Assembly: GCF_000208745.1 (NCBI RefSeq)
Contig: NC_030850.1
Location: 8,389,764-8,453,763 of the forward strand
Direction of reading: 5' to 3'
Origin: Theobroma cacao
Taxonomy: Eukaryota > Streptophyta > Magnoliopsida > Malvales > Malvaceae
DNA: 64,000 nucleotides
This document shows positions 1 to 14,130 of this stretch, piece after piece. How positions within the stretch are numbered: the stretch's first letter is position 1; every line of letters starts with the position of its first letter. Position numbers and translations under genes: made by a program. Below the pieces are notes generated by a model. It was not told the origin of the DNA, ran no database searches, and saw nothing but the letters and a program-made list of their open reading frames with translations.

Positions 1-3000
1 ATTTAATGAATTGAATGGATATTTATTGAAATTTAAACATTTATAAATATTTAAATACTATGGATTCAGGTTTATATAGAATAAGAGAATATAGTAATAT
101 NTTAATGAATTGGATGGATATTTATTGTATTTTAAACATTCATATATAAAAGAGATGTCTAACTACTATTTATTCAGGTTCATGTAGAATAAGAGGATAT
201 AGATAAAAAATAATAATAAATTGTATTTGATAAATATTAAATGAATCTATCCTTTAGGTATTAAAAGTTAAAAATTATTATTTTTAAGTATTATTTTAAT
301 TAAATAAAAAAAAAAACCTTCTATCCTCTAATATTAAAAGTTAAAAATTGTTGTTTTCCAATGTTTTTTACTAAAATAAATAAAAGTAAAAAAAAAATTC
401 AAATGTCAAAAAATAACATAGTTTGAACATAAAGTGTAAAAAACAAACTGAGAATGACATTGACAGTTTATGTTTTTTAAAGCCTGAGGTTCAACTCGAT
501 TTGCAGATTTATTTTATTGATGATAAATAATAAAATAAATCTATATTTATCAACTTGGATGATGATTAAATTTAATATCCAATTTTTATTAATATTAATT
601 TTAAAAATATCAAAATTTAATGAGAAAAAAAATATTTAACAAAATATTATAACTTTTGACTATTTATAATCAAATTAAAAAGTACGATGATTAAGTTTCT
701 TTCAGTAAAATGATATTAAATTTAATCTACCACGTTAAACAAAATAATAAATTTGAATTTTATTTTCAAATATTTTATTAGAAAACACAACTTTACACCA
801 CGCATTGTTGATTTAGCATTTTTTTTTTGTTTTTTATAGTAGTAAATTAGATAACTAACCTGATAATGACGATTGTGACAGAGCACCAACCTTAAACAAT
901 AAAAAATGAATGGTTTCGTGGTTCATTTAAAATATATGTATAGTTTAAAAAATTGCCATGGTTCATTTTAGCTCTTAGTATAGTAAAAAGATTATTTGTT
1001 TGGATAATGCTTGGCATGATGATGATGTGGCATTGGCTTAAATAATGTTTATCGAGCAACAATGAATTCTATAAACTGATGATCAATACTTTGTGCAATA
1101 ACCTTTTGTAAACACTCCAGAAAAAAGCAATTTGAGAAGCCTTGAAAGTATTCCTCGATATTATTATTTCTTGGTATTAATAAGCCTTTTACTTGTTAAT
1201 CATGTTGCCTTATATTCTTGTTTGTTCCCGTACAAGATATAAAGAACCATCACTGCTAATCCACTGCAATCGATGGGAGGTAATTTGACACTCCATTTTG
1301 AATGTTATTATTTATATTAGTTTTTTTTCTTTTACTCTTAATGGAATATATCATTTACAAATTTATTGATTTAGACATTTAATAATTTAATTTTCATCCG
1401 ACTAATATAATTATATAAGAGTTTACGGTGTAATATTTATTTTTTTAGTTTGTATAAGTGAACACACATATGTTGTGTGTGAAAATTAACATATAAAGTT
1501 TTTGTTAATTATTAAATGTCTTCTTCTTTTTTTATCCGTCTTAAAAATGTTATAACTCCGCCCCTAATTATAATGTTAAAATAATATAAAATTTCAAGCA
1601 AATAATAGATGAAAAAAAAATCAAAATTCATCTTTTTGACCAAAAACATTTTCTTCCATATATTTTGTTTTTCTCCTTTTTCTATTTATATCTTTCCAAT
1701 TATCCATCCTCCATGACATTAAGTGTACCAAGTAAGTTTTAAATCTCAATGAGAAGAGCTACCCACTAGCCATGCATCATATCCATGTGGACACCTAACA
1801 GCTTACACCCTATGGCCTTCAGTGTATCTAACAATCGGTATTAGGTGGTTAATTCCGAGAATTTAGATGCTTTGGTGTTTAAGGGTCACCCTCAACTTTA
1901 TATTAAACAAATAAATATAGTGTCTTATAGTGGTTCAATTAGAGGTAAGCCCATCTGATAATCAATTCCTTTTGAAAACAATTATTTATGACTTTGGAGA
2001 GCATCATTAAATCAACAAGTACTAGGTTTTACAGTTGTTGAATTAAAGGGTGAGCCCATCGGATATTCAATTCCTTTGAAAATAATTATTTATCACATTG
2101 GGGAACATCGTTTAACTATTTTTCAGACCATTTCACTGTCATTTCACATTAACAACCTTCTCTGACTTTTAAAAATTATTTTTGAATATTACTTTGTCCG
2201 TTTGAATGGATTGAAACTTTTTTATAAAAAAAATGTTGCTTAAATAAAATTATTTTGAAAAAAAAACTATAAAGAGAAGTTAAGATAATATTTTTTATGT
2301 TTAATAAATACATAAGACAAAAGACTCAGACTTTACCAAATCAAATCATAATTTTTTTAATTGAAGAACAAAATAGAATAAAAAAACAATTTTGCTAATG
2401 GAAGATAGAACAAAAATTTACTTCTATTGTTGAAAATAAATCAAATGGAAATCAAATAAAACAATTAAACCCTATATGTATCATCAAAGGGTCAAGTGAG
2501 AATGTAAAAATTCTCATTAAATATTTATACTAGAAGTTAGAACTTTCATGAGGAAATTTTAATTTCTGGCTTCTTTTTAAAAACTGAAATGATTTCCTCA
2601 CATATATTAGAAATCTAAAACTTCGAGAGTCAAATATTTTATTTATTCTTGGCGTGATAAGATATATAATCATATTATAAGAGATAAAAAAAATATAATT
2701 ATTAAAAGAGAGACCTAAATTGGTGGAGATATAGATAATAATTTATCAGAAGAGGTAAAGCTTGGTCTGTGCGTAAATGATTGGTGAAGTTTTAAACAAT
2801 TGTGGAAAGCCATAAAGGCCATTATCTTTAAGGCCCACAAATTTGTTTTTCTGTACGTAATCATTGTTCCATGGTCTGTGGTGGGTTCTCCACAAGGAAC
2901 TTGGACTTTTGCTTAAAATGGATTTTCCAATGGCATCAAACAGGTACGAATCTTGTCGGATTTAGAAAATTTTTAAATAATGTCATAACTAAAGGAAAAG

Positions 3001-3907
3001 TTAAATAAGAACGAAAATAGTTTAAATTTTAATTTTTTAAATAAAGTTTTAAATTATAAAAATTTTATGTAATATTTAAATATTAATATATAAATTATTT
3101 TATGATAAATTTATTTTGACGTAAAACTTTTGATTTCACTTTTTATAAAAGTAAAAAAATTAATGAATTTTTTAATATAATTAATTATATAAAACTTTAG
3201 TATAAATAATATAACAAAAAAAATTTAGACATTTCAGAAAATTATTGGTGTTATATGACACCACTTCTCTTCATGTTGGTCCACCAATAATATTAATTAA
3301 TACAGAACAGAAGAATTGACTTTTTTTTTCTTGTCTCTTTCTTTGGACTGTGTTTGTCTATTCAGTGATGTGCCAGTCTCTAACTTGTAGGTCTTGGCTA
3401 ATTATTGAATTCGATTCGATTCCAGCTTATTAGGTTTTGAATAGTGATTGTGATTATGACTCTTACCCAAATGCATACATAAGTCAAGAAAAATATTTAC
3501 GAGAGAAAAATCAAAGTCTTTTGAGGGAACACTCTATTGACTAAAAGTTTAAGATTTTTTTTTAAAATTCAAAATTAAATATTGAAAAATAAATTAAAAG
3601 ATGATGAGATCATCAGATAATGAGAAGAAATTTGAAAATGACATAAAAAAATTCCACTCCAGTCTACAGAAAAAGCTGATAATCATGTTTTTAGAGTTTT
3701 CCCCCTTTCTTCATTTTAAAGAGCATTTGGAATTTTGGACCGTGTGGAGTTTTGGAGCTTTCCTATTTCTGTATTCTTCTTTCAGTAATTCACCGGCACA
3801 TTGTTCTAAAAAGAATCGTAACATTATCACTAAAAATTATTTATTTATTTGTTTATTTTTGGACTCTAATTACAATAAGATGCCCTTTTTATCTCTACCT
3901 CTGCTCA
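1..3907. other. AT-rich intergenic sequence, no gene recognised
   Basis: Very AT-rich DNA with short poly-A/poly-T runs and scattered stops in all frames. The longest open frame (about 131 codons from 3601) has low-complexity composition and no family signature, so I do not call it a gene. No transposon ends were recognised here. There is one ambiguous base at 101. Confidence 0.6.
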
Positions 3908-4752
3908 CGACGAAGAATCCTAAGAGGCTAGGATTCTTGACCAATAATTTAAAAAGGATAAAATATTTGAACACTTTTAAGCATTTTAAATTTTAATTAA
4001 AATTTTAAGTTGATTTAATATTTATTAATTCTTAAAATAAATATTTTGTTTTAAAAGTGTAAATACTATTAATAGAGATTATAAAAGATTAAATATTATT
4101 TTGTTATAAATTAAAAAAATAATTATTATATTCTTTTAAAATAAAATAAAAATAAATAGCATTCAACTCTTCGAGAAAGGAGAGCACCGAGAAGGGAGCA
4201 TGGATCTCTCTCGAAAAGCATAGTACTATTTTTCTTAAATTAATAAAAAAATTAATAAAAATTATATAATAATTTTTAAAATTATTAAAAAAATTATCAT
4301 TTCATCAAACTAATGAAAATTTCAACAGTTGATTAATGACGAAGAATCCTAAGAGGTTAGGATTCTTGACCAATAATTTAAAAAGGATAAAATACTTGAA
4401 CACTTTAAGTATTTTAAATTTTAATTGAAATTTAAAGTTGATTCAATAGTTATTAATTTTTAAAATAAATATTTTATTTGAAGAGTATAAATACTATTAA
4501 TAGTAGAGATTATAAAAAATTGAAATATTATCTTTTATAAATAAATAATTATTATTATTATATTAAAAAAATAAAAAAAGAGAGCATTCAACTCCTCGAG
4601 AAAGGAGAGCACCAAGAAGGGAGCATGGATCTCTCTCGAAAAGCATACTACTCTTTTTTTTAAATTAATAAAAATTATTATATAATAATTTTAAAATTTA
4701 TTAAAAAATTATCATTTAATCATATTAAGAAAAATTTCAATGGTTGACTAAC
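3908..4752. repeat. two-copy tandem duplication (~430 + ~415 bp) with hairpin at each unit start
   Basis: The block 3908-4337 is repeated as 4338-4752 with scattered substitutions and small indels. Each unit opens with an inverted repeat (AGAATCCTA, a short GAGG-type loop, then TAGGATTCT). Each also contains a conserved segment around 4160-4225 and 4587-4650 with the words GAGAAAGGAGAGCACC and GGGAGCATGGATCTCTCTCG. The two copies abut directly. I see no coding capacity; it could be a duplicated piece of a transposon. Confidence 0.85.
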
Positions 4753-5470
4753 GACCGGATCAATTTATTTAACAAAAAATATTTTTTAGATAAAGTGTTC
4801 ATTACAAAAATCAATAGACCCATTTAAAACTTTTGTTAAAATTTGAAAAGGTGAGGGTATTTTACCTATTTTAAAAAGATATTTTTAAACAAATAAATAT
4901 AGATCTAAAAAGTCAGATGGGAACATTTTATTTAATAATTTTGTTATTATAATCTTGTAATTATACACTTTATATAATTATATTTAAATAATTACAAAAA
5001 AGTATGCTTCACGTATTTAAAAAAAAACTACTTGTTTACGTGCACGACACCTGTACTGGGTTACCGTAAAGTCTAGAAGAATGTATATCAAAACTTGACG
5101 CCCGCTAATTGGGCCAGCTGAATTTGGATGACCTTGTCTCATTTCCTCCTATATGAATGACATAAAAAATAAATAAAACAAAAATTTTATGAATAATTAG
5201 GTAATCCTAGTAATCTTTTTATTACATAAACATAATTATTGAGTGCATGGGCCTGGGGCTGCTGCAGGGTGGCCGCATCCCAGATCAAGGATCCAGCTTT
5301 TCTGATTGACCAAAAGCTGAAAAGCCTATCCTTTTCCTTTCATCATATGATCAGTGCTCATTATAGTAAATAACGTAATAAATAGAAAGTTGATCAACTT
5401 TTGGCTCACATGTTTATTACCATAAGTTTCCGTATACAACATGCTTACCCATCAGCCAAGCATCCGTGAA
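4753..5470. other. intergenic sequence upstream of the CLC gene
   Basis: AT-rich spacer that becomes less AT-rich after about 5230, where the upstream region of the CLC gene probably begins. I recognised no specific promoter element with confidence. Confidence 0.4.
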
Positions 5471-6110
5471 TAAAAAGTAGCAAGTGGCAATTCAAACAAC
5501 CGAATCTAAATGGTTCCTAGTGCTACCATGGTTTCTTTACTCCTGCGAAAGCGCAACAGTTACGAGCGAAAATTTTGTCAGGTCAGTCCTTTACTGGCAG
5601 ATCTTTCCCTCTACGAAGTACAAGACTAAAAACTCAAACCGACAGAGCCTTGCTGTCTTTGTCCAGGATTCAGTCGTGTCAGATATGGTGGCCTACGCCA
5701 ACCGAAGAACCTCTGTTATTCTCTCCAAGGACAAGGAGTATGTTTTCTTTTCTGTACTAGTCAACTTTGTTCAATCTTATTTGTCAATTTACGATTCAAA
5801 ATGTATATACGGTAAGATAAAAGTTTGGCTTATGACTTATCTCTGATTTCGGAATCATGGTGGTATTGATTATCAGTGATGAGCGTTGACCTTTCTTCCC
5901 TTCGCTTTGCTAATTGCTGCTGCGCCTACTCATAGTTATTGGATTTTGGTTTTTGTTACTTGTACTTGCTTTGAAATTGAATTGATATTTCCATTATAAT
6001 GATTGGATTGCAGGAGGTAGATAAACTGTACCGAAGGAAAATCGATACCTACAAGTAGACTTTTTGCAATTAATATAGTAAAGCTAAAGGAACGTACAAA
6101 TTAAAGCAAA
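5471..6110 (+). promoter_or_regulatory. probable 5' leader of the CLC gene with a leader intron
   Basis: The coding start at 6111 is preceded by a good acceptor (TGGATTGCAG ending at 6013). A plausible donor (AGTATGTTTT, GT at 5739) lies 275 bp upstream in a less AT-rich stretch. This suggests a spliced 5' untranslated leader, with exon ~5480-5738 and leader exon 6014-6110. The boundaries are inferred from splice signals only; transcript data would settle them. Confidence 0.4.
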
Positions 6111-9100
6111 ATGGATCGAGAAAATAAAGTACCGAATTATAATTATAATGATAATGATGAAGCGCATGATATCGAGAGCGATGGGAAGGACGTTGACGTA
6201 TACAGTGAACCTCTGTTGGTTAAGAGGCGGAACACCACCTCCCAGATTGCGATTGTGGGTGCCAACGTTTGCCCCATCGAGAGCCTTGATTATGAGTAAG
6301 CACCCTTCTGTATATATTTAACTCCTCATCGTTCCTATTTGATCTTCCCTTTGTCTTATGATTTCTCCACTTTTTTATTTTATTAATTAATTAGACCCGA
6401 AGTTTCTCTGTTGTCACAATAATCAATGACTCAACTATGTGCCCCTTGGTCTTCGAAGAAGTGTTCTTTGATATGATTGCCTGCAATTCTACATATTTTT
6501 AGACATTTCAACATGCTTTTTATTTTGCTTCTGTGTTGGTTTTGTATGCTACTTCTCCACATTAACACAGCTGTTTTCCTAACGTAGAGATCAATGACAA
6601 ACTGTTTTCTAATATTCAGTTTCAGCTATAACAGAGAAATTCACCATTACTGTTTTCGCAACTAGCTTTCTGCTACTTGAAGGACAAAAAAAAGGCTAAA
6701 AATGCATCTAATCAGAATTGTAATTGTAATTTCTTTTCTGAGAAAAAAATGTATACTTGTATATAGAATAGTTATGTTAGAATTGTTTCCCAATTTTAGT
6801 CAATTCATTCATGTTTGATTCAATTATGGTTTTTCTTTCCACCATTTACTTTTACATGTTTGCTACTTAGTAAACAGCAAAGCAATTAGCCTTAGCTACC
6901 GACCTGTCTCTTATTTTTTGTGTATAACAGGATTGCAGAAAATGAGTTATTCAAGCAGGATTGGCGTTCAAGGAAGAAGATCCAAATATTTCAGTATCTT
7001 CTGCTTAAGTGGGCATTTGCACTTATTGTAGGGCTAGGCACTGGACTAGTTGGCATTTTTAACAATATAGCAGTTGAGAATATTGCTGGCTTCAAGCTGC
7101 TGCTGACCACGAAACTCATGCTGAGGCACAAGTAAGCTCTTCAACTGCCTGCAACGTTTAAATTTCTCACAGTTACACAGCCTGAACTCCCTTCCTCAAT
7201 GTGGATTGCTAATGCTATCTTGTAATTATGTTCTGCTTATATCACTGAATAGGGAGTACTGATAGCTAGTGGGCATTCATTTCACAGCTCAGAGTGCTTT
7301 CTACTTGGGCACGTAAAGTTTTTACATTTTTTTGTCAGGCAGATTCCTACCTACAAATGATCAAAAATAATTCAAAGAAACAGTAGACTTTCTACTTTTG
7401 CAATTTTCAGTTCTGGTTGCATACCTCAGCATTGTTTGTTTGAGTGCAGATACACATGCAAAAGTAAAATCCTCATATTATTAAATGTTAGAAAAGTGCC
7501 ACACTAACTAAGGTGAAAACTTGTTTTTGTTTCACCAATAAAGCTGCTGTACTTAGTGCCACTTGGCTCACTTCCTCTTCATTTAGCTAAACATTAACTT
7601 ACTCCGTCACTTCTCAATGCTGAGACATATTGTATGCTGTTATATTCTATAATTATTGTAAGTGGTAAATATGGTCTGATGATCTTGACACTTCTAATTA
7701 AAAGACTGTCAACAGTGATTATCTTTTCAACATTTAGTAGTTGAACCAGTGGATTAGTGTAGTTAGTTACTGGTGGATTAACGTTCAAGAGAACATCAGT
7801 TTGTCATTTACTGAGGCCAAATCTTGTAAATCTTTAGGTCTCTTCTCAATGGAAGTAGATAATTGGAACTTCGTCTTTAGTAAGACTGAAAAAGAGGTCA
7901 AAAAGGAGAAAGCAAACAAAGGTTCCTCAAATGTACCCAGCAAAACAACACTAAGAACAATTTTTGTTTTTTGAAAACAACACTAAGAACAATTAATGGT
8001 GTAGACTTCATTAATACTTTAAATTCAAGTGAATAAACTTAATTAAGGCCTGAATGTCATGTGTATCGTTGAATATAGATTGGATATAAGACAATCTAGC
8101 TAATAATGCGGCACTATCAAAGTGGTTTAGTTTTTAGACAATTAAACTTGGCTGTCATGAGGAGTGGTTGGATATTAGCAGAGATTGGTGGCTAGAAATG
8201 TGAGACTTTTTAGTAAGATGGGGTTGTAATTATTGTTCTCTAGAAAATTCAACTGAGAAAAGGTATTACAAAGAGGTTTGATAATATCATTGATAGTTCA
8301 TGTTGAAGTGGTTCACAGAAATTGGGCCACCTTAGATGAGTATTTATTATGACAAATTTTGGGTGTGTGTTGACAAATGAGGAAATACTTTTATAACTCA
8401 AGGTTTTTATTAGTAGATTTAGAAAGCATATGCAGAATCCAAGTTAAAACCAAAATACATGTACCCGAGTTTGAGAAGGTATCTGAAACTGATCATTTCC
8501 ACTTCATGGATGGTTTCTGTGGTTTAGTGTTAATGCTGCAACTGCAGTCAAGAAGTTGGCATAGATGGATGGATTTAGCCATTACAGTAGTGGTGCTGAT
8601 GCACGGAGCTTGTAGAACTGGCAGCAAGTAGTGTCAAAGCTGTGACTGCAGTCAAGAAGTAGGAGTAGATGAATGAATTTAGCGAAACCTTGGAAAAAAA
8701 TGCTCAATGCAGATCTCCATTATTTTTCTTCTGTAACCTTTTTCATGTTTCAGTTCAATCTGTTTAGAAGATATATACTTCAACAGCTGTTTCAGATTGT
8801 TATGCCTTTGGGATATTCTATCATGCCCTCGTGAAATAACTCAGAAATTATATTGATTCAGTGCAGATATTACAAGGCTTTTGTAGCATATGCTGGCTGC
8901 AATTTGGGTCTGGCAGCAGCGGCAGCAGCTCTTTGTGCTTTCATTGCTCCAGCAGCGGCAGGTTCTGGTATTCCTGAAGTGAAAGCCTATCTCAATGGTG
9001 TGGATGCTCATTCAATTCTGGCTCCAAGTACTCTCTTTGTAAAGGTGAATGACATCAGCACTTTTCTCTCTCTCCATGAAAAATAAAAGTATGCATGTAT

Positions 9101-12100
9101 GGAAGTGTAAACCAACATTTAACAAGGTTCTATTTGCCAGTATCTTTACCCTATTTGTGCTCTTGGACTAGTTTGCCCTTTTTGCATGTCTAGTTACTTA
9201 CAATAACATATATGATTACATATCAACTGTCTTCTCTAGTCATGTAAACATAGTCTGGGAATGTACGGCATACAACTTCAATATTTTGTCTATTGATTGA
9301 ACTTGTTTTCTGTCTGATTGCAATCCTAATTTTTTTTTCCTTATTTCATGTCTGGCAGATTTTTGGTTCAGTTCTTGGTGTATCTGCTGGATTTGTCGTT
9401 GGCAAAGAAGGGCCTATGGTTCACACAGGTGCTTGCATAGCTTCTTTAATTGGGCAAGGAGGTTCCCGCAAATACCATTTGACTTGGAGATGGCTAAGAT
9501 ATTTTAAAAACGATCGTGACAGGCGAGACTTGATAACTTGTGGAGCTGCTGCTGGTGTGGCTGCTGCCTTTCGTGCTCCAGTTGGTGGTGTCCTCTTTGC
9601 CCTTGAAGAGGCAGCTTCATGGTACCCCCTATTCTTCCTCCCACAAGACGAGCTTTATCTGTCCCTCTCCTCCCTCTCTTTCTTTTATCCTTTCCCCTGT
9701 CTTGTCTTGCATAGTCTCTTAAATGCTGGTAAATTTTTTCGCATGGCCTGACAGATATCATCAACTTTACTAGGAAAACTTTTCTGCATGCTTATCCAGG
9801 CTGTAACCTTTTCTAGTTTTATTTATCATATGGTAAAACTTGAAATACTTGGTATCCACTAAATGAGGTAAGGAAACCTGATACTGTAATCATTTTGCAG
9901 AACTTTTGGGAAGCCTGATATGAGATGGTATGTTGTGGTTGGAACCAGAAAAAGCATGAAAGAACAATGATGATTGAAATGTTGCTTGAATGTTTCATGA
10001 CTTCATCCTGATTTCTTGATGTTTAGTCGACATATTGCATTAGCCATTTAGGAAAGGACGTATTCTGTCTTATATGTATTTTTCCTTTGCAAATCTACAG
10101 GTGGAGGAGTGCTCTTCTTTGGCGAACCTTTTTCACAACAGCAATAGTTGCTATAGTTTTGAGAGCTTTCATACAATTATGCTCTACTGGAAGTTGTGGG
10201 TTGTTTGGGGAAGGAGGACTGATTATGTATGATGTCAGTGCAGCCAAAGTTACTTATAGCGCTCCAGATATACTGGCTGTGATACTTCTTGGGACCATTG
10301 GAGGCATTTTTGGAAGCCTATATAACTATCTCGTGGATAAGGTCCTTCGCACCTACAGCATCATTAATGAGTACGCACCACATTCAATCTCGGAAATTTC
10401 ATGTATAAGTTGTTACCAGTAATGTTGTTGTTAATAACATGACAGCATCAAGAATCTTTGCTTGCTAATTATCACAGTTTTGCTTCTCATCCTTTTCCAA
10501 AAGCAACTTTCTAGCTGTCCTCCCTCATTTGACAGCCCTGTATATGTGCTTTAATTTGATTAACACACTGATAAAACTTCTACAGTAGCAGTTATTAGTG
10601 GATCAAGTTTTATCCTTTTGTTCCATTTGATGATAAATCCTAAAACCTAGTGGTTCTCCTGTTTCTGCAGAAGAGGAGCTGCTTTCAAGATCTTACTCGT
10701 TATTAGCATCTCCCTATTAACATCAATCTCTTCTTACGGCTTGCCGTGGTTAGCTACGTGCATCCCCTGCCCCACTGATGTGTCTGTGAGCTGCCCTAAC
10801 ACTGATGTATCTGGCAACTACAAAAGCTTTCAGTGTCCATCAGGTCATTACAATGACCTGGCCTCCCTCTTTCTAAACACTAATGATGATGCTATTCGCA
10901 ACCTATTGAGTACCAGTACAGTGAAAGAATTTCATATCTCCTCTCTCTTCATCTTCTTCGGTGCTGTTTACTGCCTTGGCATTATCACGTATGGCATAGC
11001 TGTCCCCTCTGGGCTCTTCATCCCTGTCATATTGGCTGGAGCTTGCTATGGTCGCCTTGTTGGTAGACTATTTACATCAATCTCTAAACTTGATGTTGGT
11101 CTCTTTGCCGTCCTTGGGGCAGCTTCCTTTCTTGGTGGCACTATGAGAATGACAGTTTCCCTTTGTGTTATACTGCTTGAGCTCACTAATGATTTATTGC
11201 TACTTCCTCTTGTCATGTTGGTTCTCCTAATCTCAAAAACTGTGGCCGATGTTTTCAACAAGGGTGTCTATGACCAAATAGTAAAACTAAAAGGATTGCC
11301 TTACATGGAGGCTCATGCAGAACCTTACATGAAACATTTAGTTGCTCGGGATGTTGTTTCTGGTCCATTGATCACCTTTTCTGGTATTGAAAAGGTGGGA
11401 AATATATTACATGCTTTGAGAACTACCGGGCACAACGGGTTCCCTGTGATTGATGAACCACCTTTTTCAGATGCACCCGCATTGTGTGGGCTTGTTCTAA
11501 GGTCTCATTTGCTTGTTTTGCTCAAGGGAAAGATTTTTTCAAGGGATATGGTACCTGCAGGGGATGAGATATTGCATAGATTTGCTGCATTTGATTTTGC
11601 CAAGGCAGGTTCAGGAAAGGGAATCAAAGTAGAGGATCTAGACATTGAACAGGAGGAAATGGACATGTATGTTGATCTCCATCCTATCACCAATGCATCA
11701 CCATACACAGTGGTTGAAACCATGTCACTTGCCAAAGCAGCAGTTCTCTTTCGTCAACTCGGTCTCCGGCACATGTGTGTTGTACCAAAGAGTCAGGGGG
11801 TAAGTCTCTCTTGCTCTCTATCTGTGTGTGTGCATGCACTCATATTTATTTTGTAGAATTCATTATAGTAGGGAATCAAAGGTTTTTAACAAAAAGGCTT
11901 GAACACAGGAGTATGGAATGTCAACTCCTAGAACTAATTAGCAGCTTTTTCTCTTATATTTGTAGAGATCTATGCAGGCGAATCTTTTTCTTCTTTTTCC
12001 TATGAATATAATGGAGGCAACGAAATCCTCTAAAAATTTGGAAATACATGTCTTAACTACACCTTCTTTATGTGCTAAATGCAGAGGCCTCCAATTGTTG

Positions 12101-12174
12101 GAATTCTGACACGGCATGACTTCATGCCAGAGCATGTTTTGGGACTGTACCCCCACATCAGGCTTCGGAAGTGA
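6111..12174 (+). CDS. CLC-c: CLC-c-type vacuolar chloride channel/transporter (7 coding exons, 771 aa)
   Basis: Exons: 6111-6295, 6931-7131, 8867-9044, 9359-9621, 10101-10370, 10671-11799, 12085-12174, all GT-AG and frame-consistent. The product is a multi-pass CLC protein with C-terminal CBS domains (about residues 585-760) and closely follows Arabidopsis CLC-c throughout, including the end (ILTRHDFMPEHVLGLYPHI). The anion-selectivity motif is GSGIPE (residues 161-166). Ser162 is the chloride-type residue, whereas nitrate-selective CLC-a has Pro. The gating glutamate is E205 in GKEGPMVH. The proton glutamate is E272 in FALEEAASW, so both glutamates of an anion/proton exchanger are present. 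CLC-c relatives act at the tonoplast in chloride homeostasis, salt tolerance and guard cells. The ATG at 6111 gives the expected length (Arabidopsis about 779 aa). Chloride preference is inferred from the motif. Confidence 0.95.
8541..8684. repeat. short imperfect duplication inside CLC intron 2
   Basis: A ~40-bp word beginning ACTGCAGTCAAGAAGT and running to a GAATTTAGC/GGATTTAGC end occurs at 8541-8580 and again at 8645-8684, about 104 bp apart. It lies in the 1.7-kb intron 2 and has no effect on the coding frame. Confidence 0.6.
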
Positions 12175-14130
12175 TGCTTGTGATCAATGTTTCCTGTTTG
12201 GTTCCTTTAATTCTTTGTTAAGGTCAAGTTGCTGTTTGGCCTTATTGTTGAAAGTGAAATCTTTTGAACTATATGTCTAAACTTGGTTGGAAGCAAAGAC
12301 ATTCAGGAAGAGGAGGACTCTTCCAAGCATCCATAGCTGGCAACAGATGACACCATAATGAAAATGGCTGAAGAGCTATTTTGTGGATCATCTCGGGACA
12401 GACATATTTGAAGCACATCTGAAAAGCTATATGGATGTGAATCAAATGATAATGATTTCAGAAAGATTCATTTTCCTTCAAATATAATATCTTCTTCATC
12501 TTTTTTCCTCCCCTGTATTGTGTATGTCTGATCTACATATTGTAGAGTTGTAAGTCATAGGAATTGAACTAAATTGCCATGAAAATAGATTGTTGGTGTG
12601 AAGATAGTTTAATTGCAAAAAGAAAGGAGGCTTTGCAGTAAGCATGGTGGATGATGAATTTGTTTTATCTTAATTCCTTCTTCGGTTTGCAACCATAGCT
12701 CAACAAATATTTTTTTGTCTTTTTCAATACATTTGAACTCTATTTATTGAAAAAAAAAAAAAAGAGCAAAAAATTATTATCGTTGGAGTGTTACTTTAGA
12801 AATAACCACAGTAAGAATCAAAAGCATGTAAGATAACTTCTTAAATTATTTAAAAAAGTTTAAATAAATTTTTATTCTTTTATTATATTTAATTAAGTCT
12901 ATATATTTTTATTTTTTTGTTAAATAAATTTTTATAATTAATGATGAACTAATTATCATTAATCAAAATATTGCTTATCGTTTATATGCACATGATATTA
13001 ACATGACATGTAAAAGGTGAAAAATGTCACATAATTTTATTATTATGTTAAATTAATTTAAAATTTTTTTAAAAATATTATGCTAATATTATGTAATATG
13101 CGGTATTGCTCAACCCCAATTCTTGCACTGAAATATGAAATTACTAAAATCCAAATGCTGTGTCGGATTTATTTCATTTGATTACTCATGCTCCTCCTAA
13201 CAAAAATTAAAAGAGCACTGTACCACCAAACTTATTTGGTGCTGGTATCAAATATATATGTTGTGCTTCTATTCACCTTAGAGGAACAATTTCAATGCTT
13301 TCAACTCAAGAGACGTGCTTATTAGATGAAAAAAAACATTCACTTATATTATCAAGATTTACTTCATTTTTTATTAATGTAAGATCTATAATATTTTACT
13401 CCACTTAAATTGTGCAATATCTACATTGTATTAACTTTTTAACTATAAAGAAGAGAGACCTATCTTAGTATTGACCTACTTTAATTCTAGTATCTCTTAT
13501 GAAAGGTATTACAGTGAAAAATTTAGATAGATTTTGATACTATTTGTTACTGTTTATATTTCTAATTTAAATCACATCTATAACATATATAAAAAAAAAA
13601 AATTAAAGCTGGATCCACATTTGATTACGTAGTGGTTTTATTAAGCAGCCACATGACAAGTTGTGAAAATAATGAAAAGACAATTGTTGCGGGTCTTTGG
13701 TATTTCCAAAATGACTAATAGAATTCATTTGGTCAAAATTTAAAATAAAAATAATAATTGAAATAAAAAAAAAGTGATTAAAAAAATACAAGAAGAAATT
13801 CAATGGTGTCAATGACAAGTCATAGATAAATTTGACTGACCTCAAAGAATAGCTTGTCATAAGCTCACAGCTCCCCGTACGGCTGACCTAATTTGTGTTT
13901 TGAAATGGCTTTTGGCTTTTGTTTATTTGACTTGAGGTATAGAGTCTTCTTTGCCATTGTCATCATTGCGTTCGTGTTTTGATATTACATTTTTCCTTTA
14001 ACCTCTTTTGGCCTTTTACATCTTTCTCTCCTTTCTTCCAGCTTGCATTATTTTTTTCCATTTTTGTGTGTTGTTGCTGCTGATCAATCCGTGCTTCTAT
14101 GGTAATATGAAAATTTGTCTTCAAACATTA
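12175..14130. other. CLC 3' region and intergenic spacer
   Basis: 12175 to about 12740 reads like the 3' untranslated region and terminator of the CLC gene and ends in a T-rich then A-rich stretch. From about 12836 to 13110 there is an AT-rich dispersed repeat related to 62770-63060. The rest shows no gene; the longest open frames are low-complexity. Confidence 0.45.

Noticed and set aside
3601..3996. Open frame of 131 codons in the upstream spacer
   Set aside because: Biased low-complexity composition, no family motif, and it overlaps the start of the tandem duplication; likely chance.
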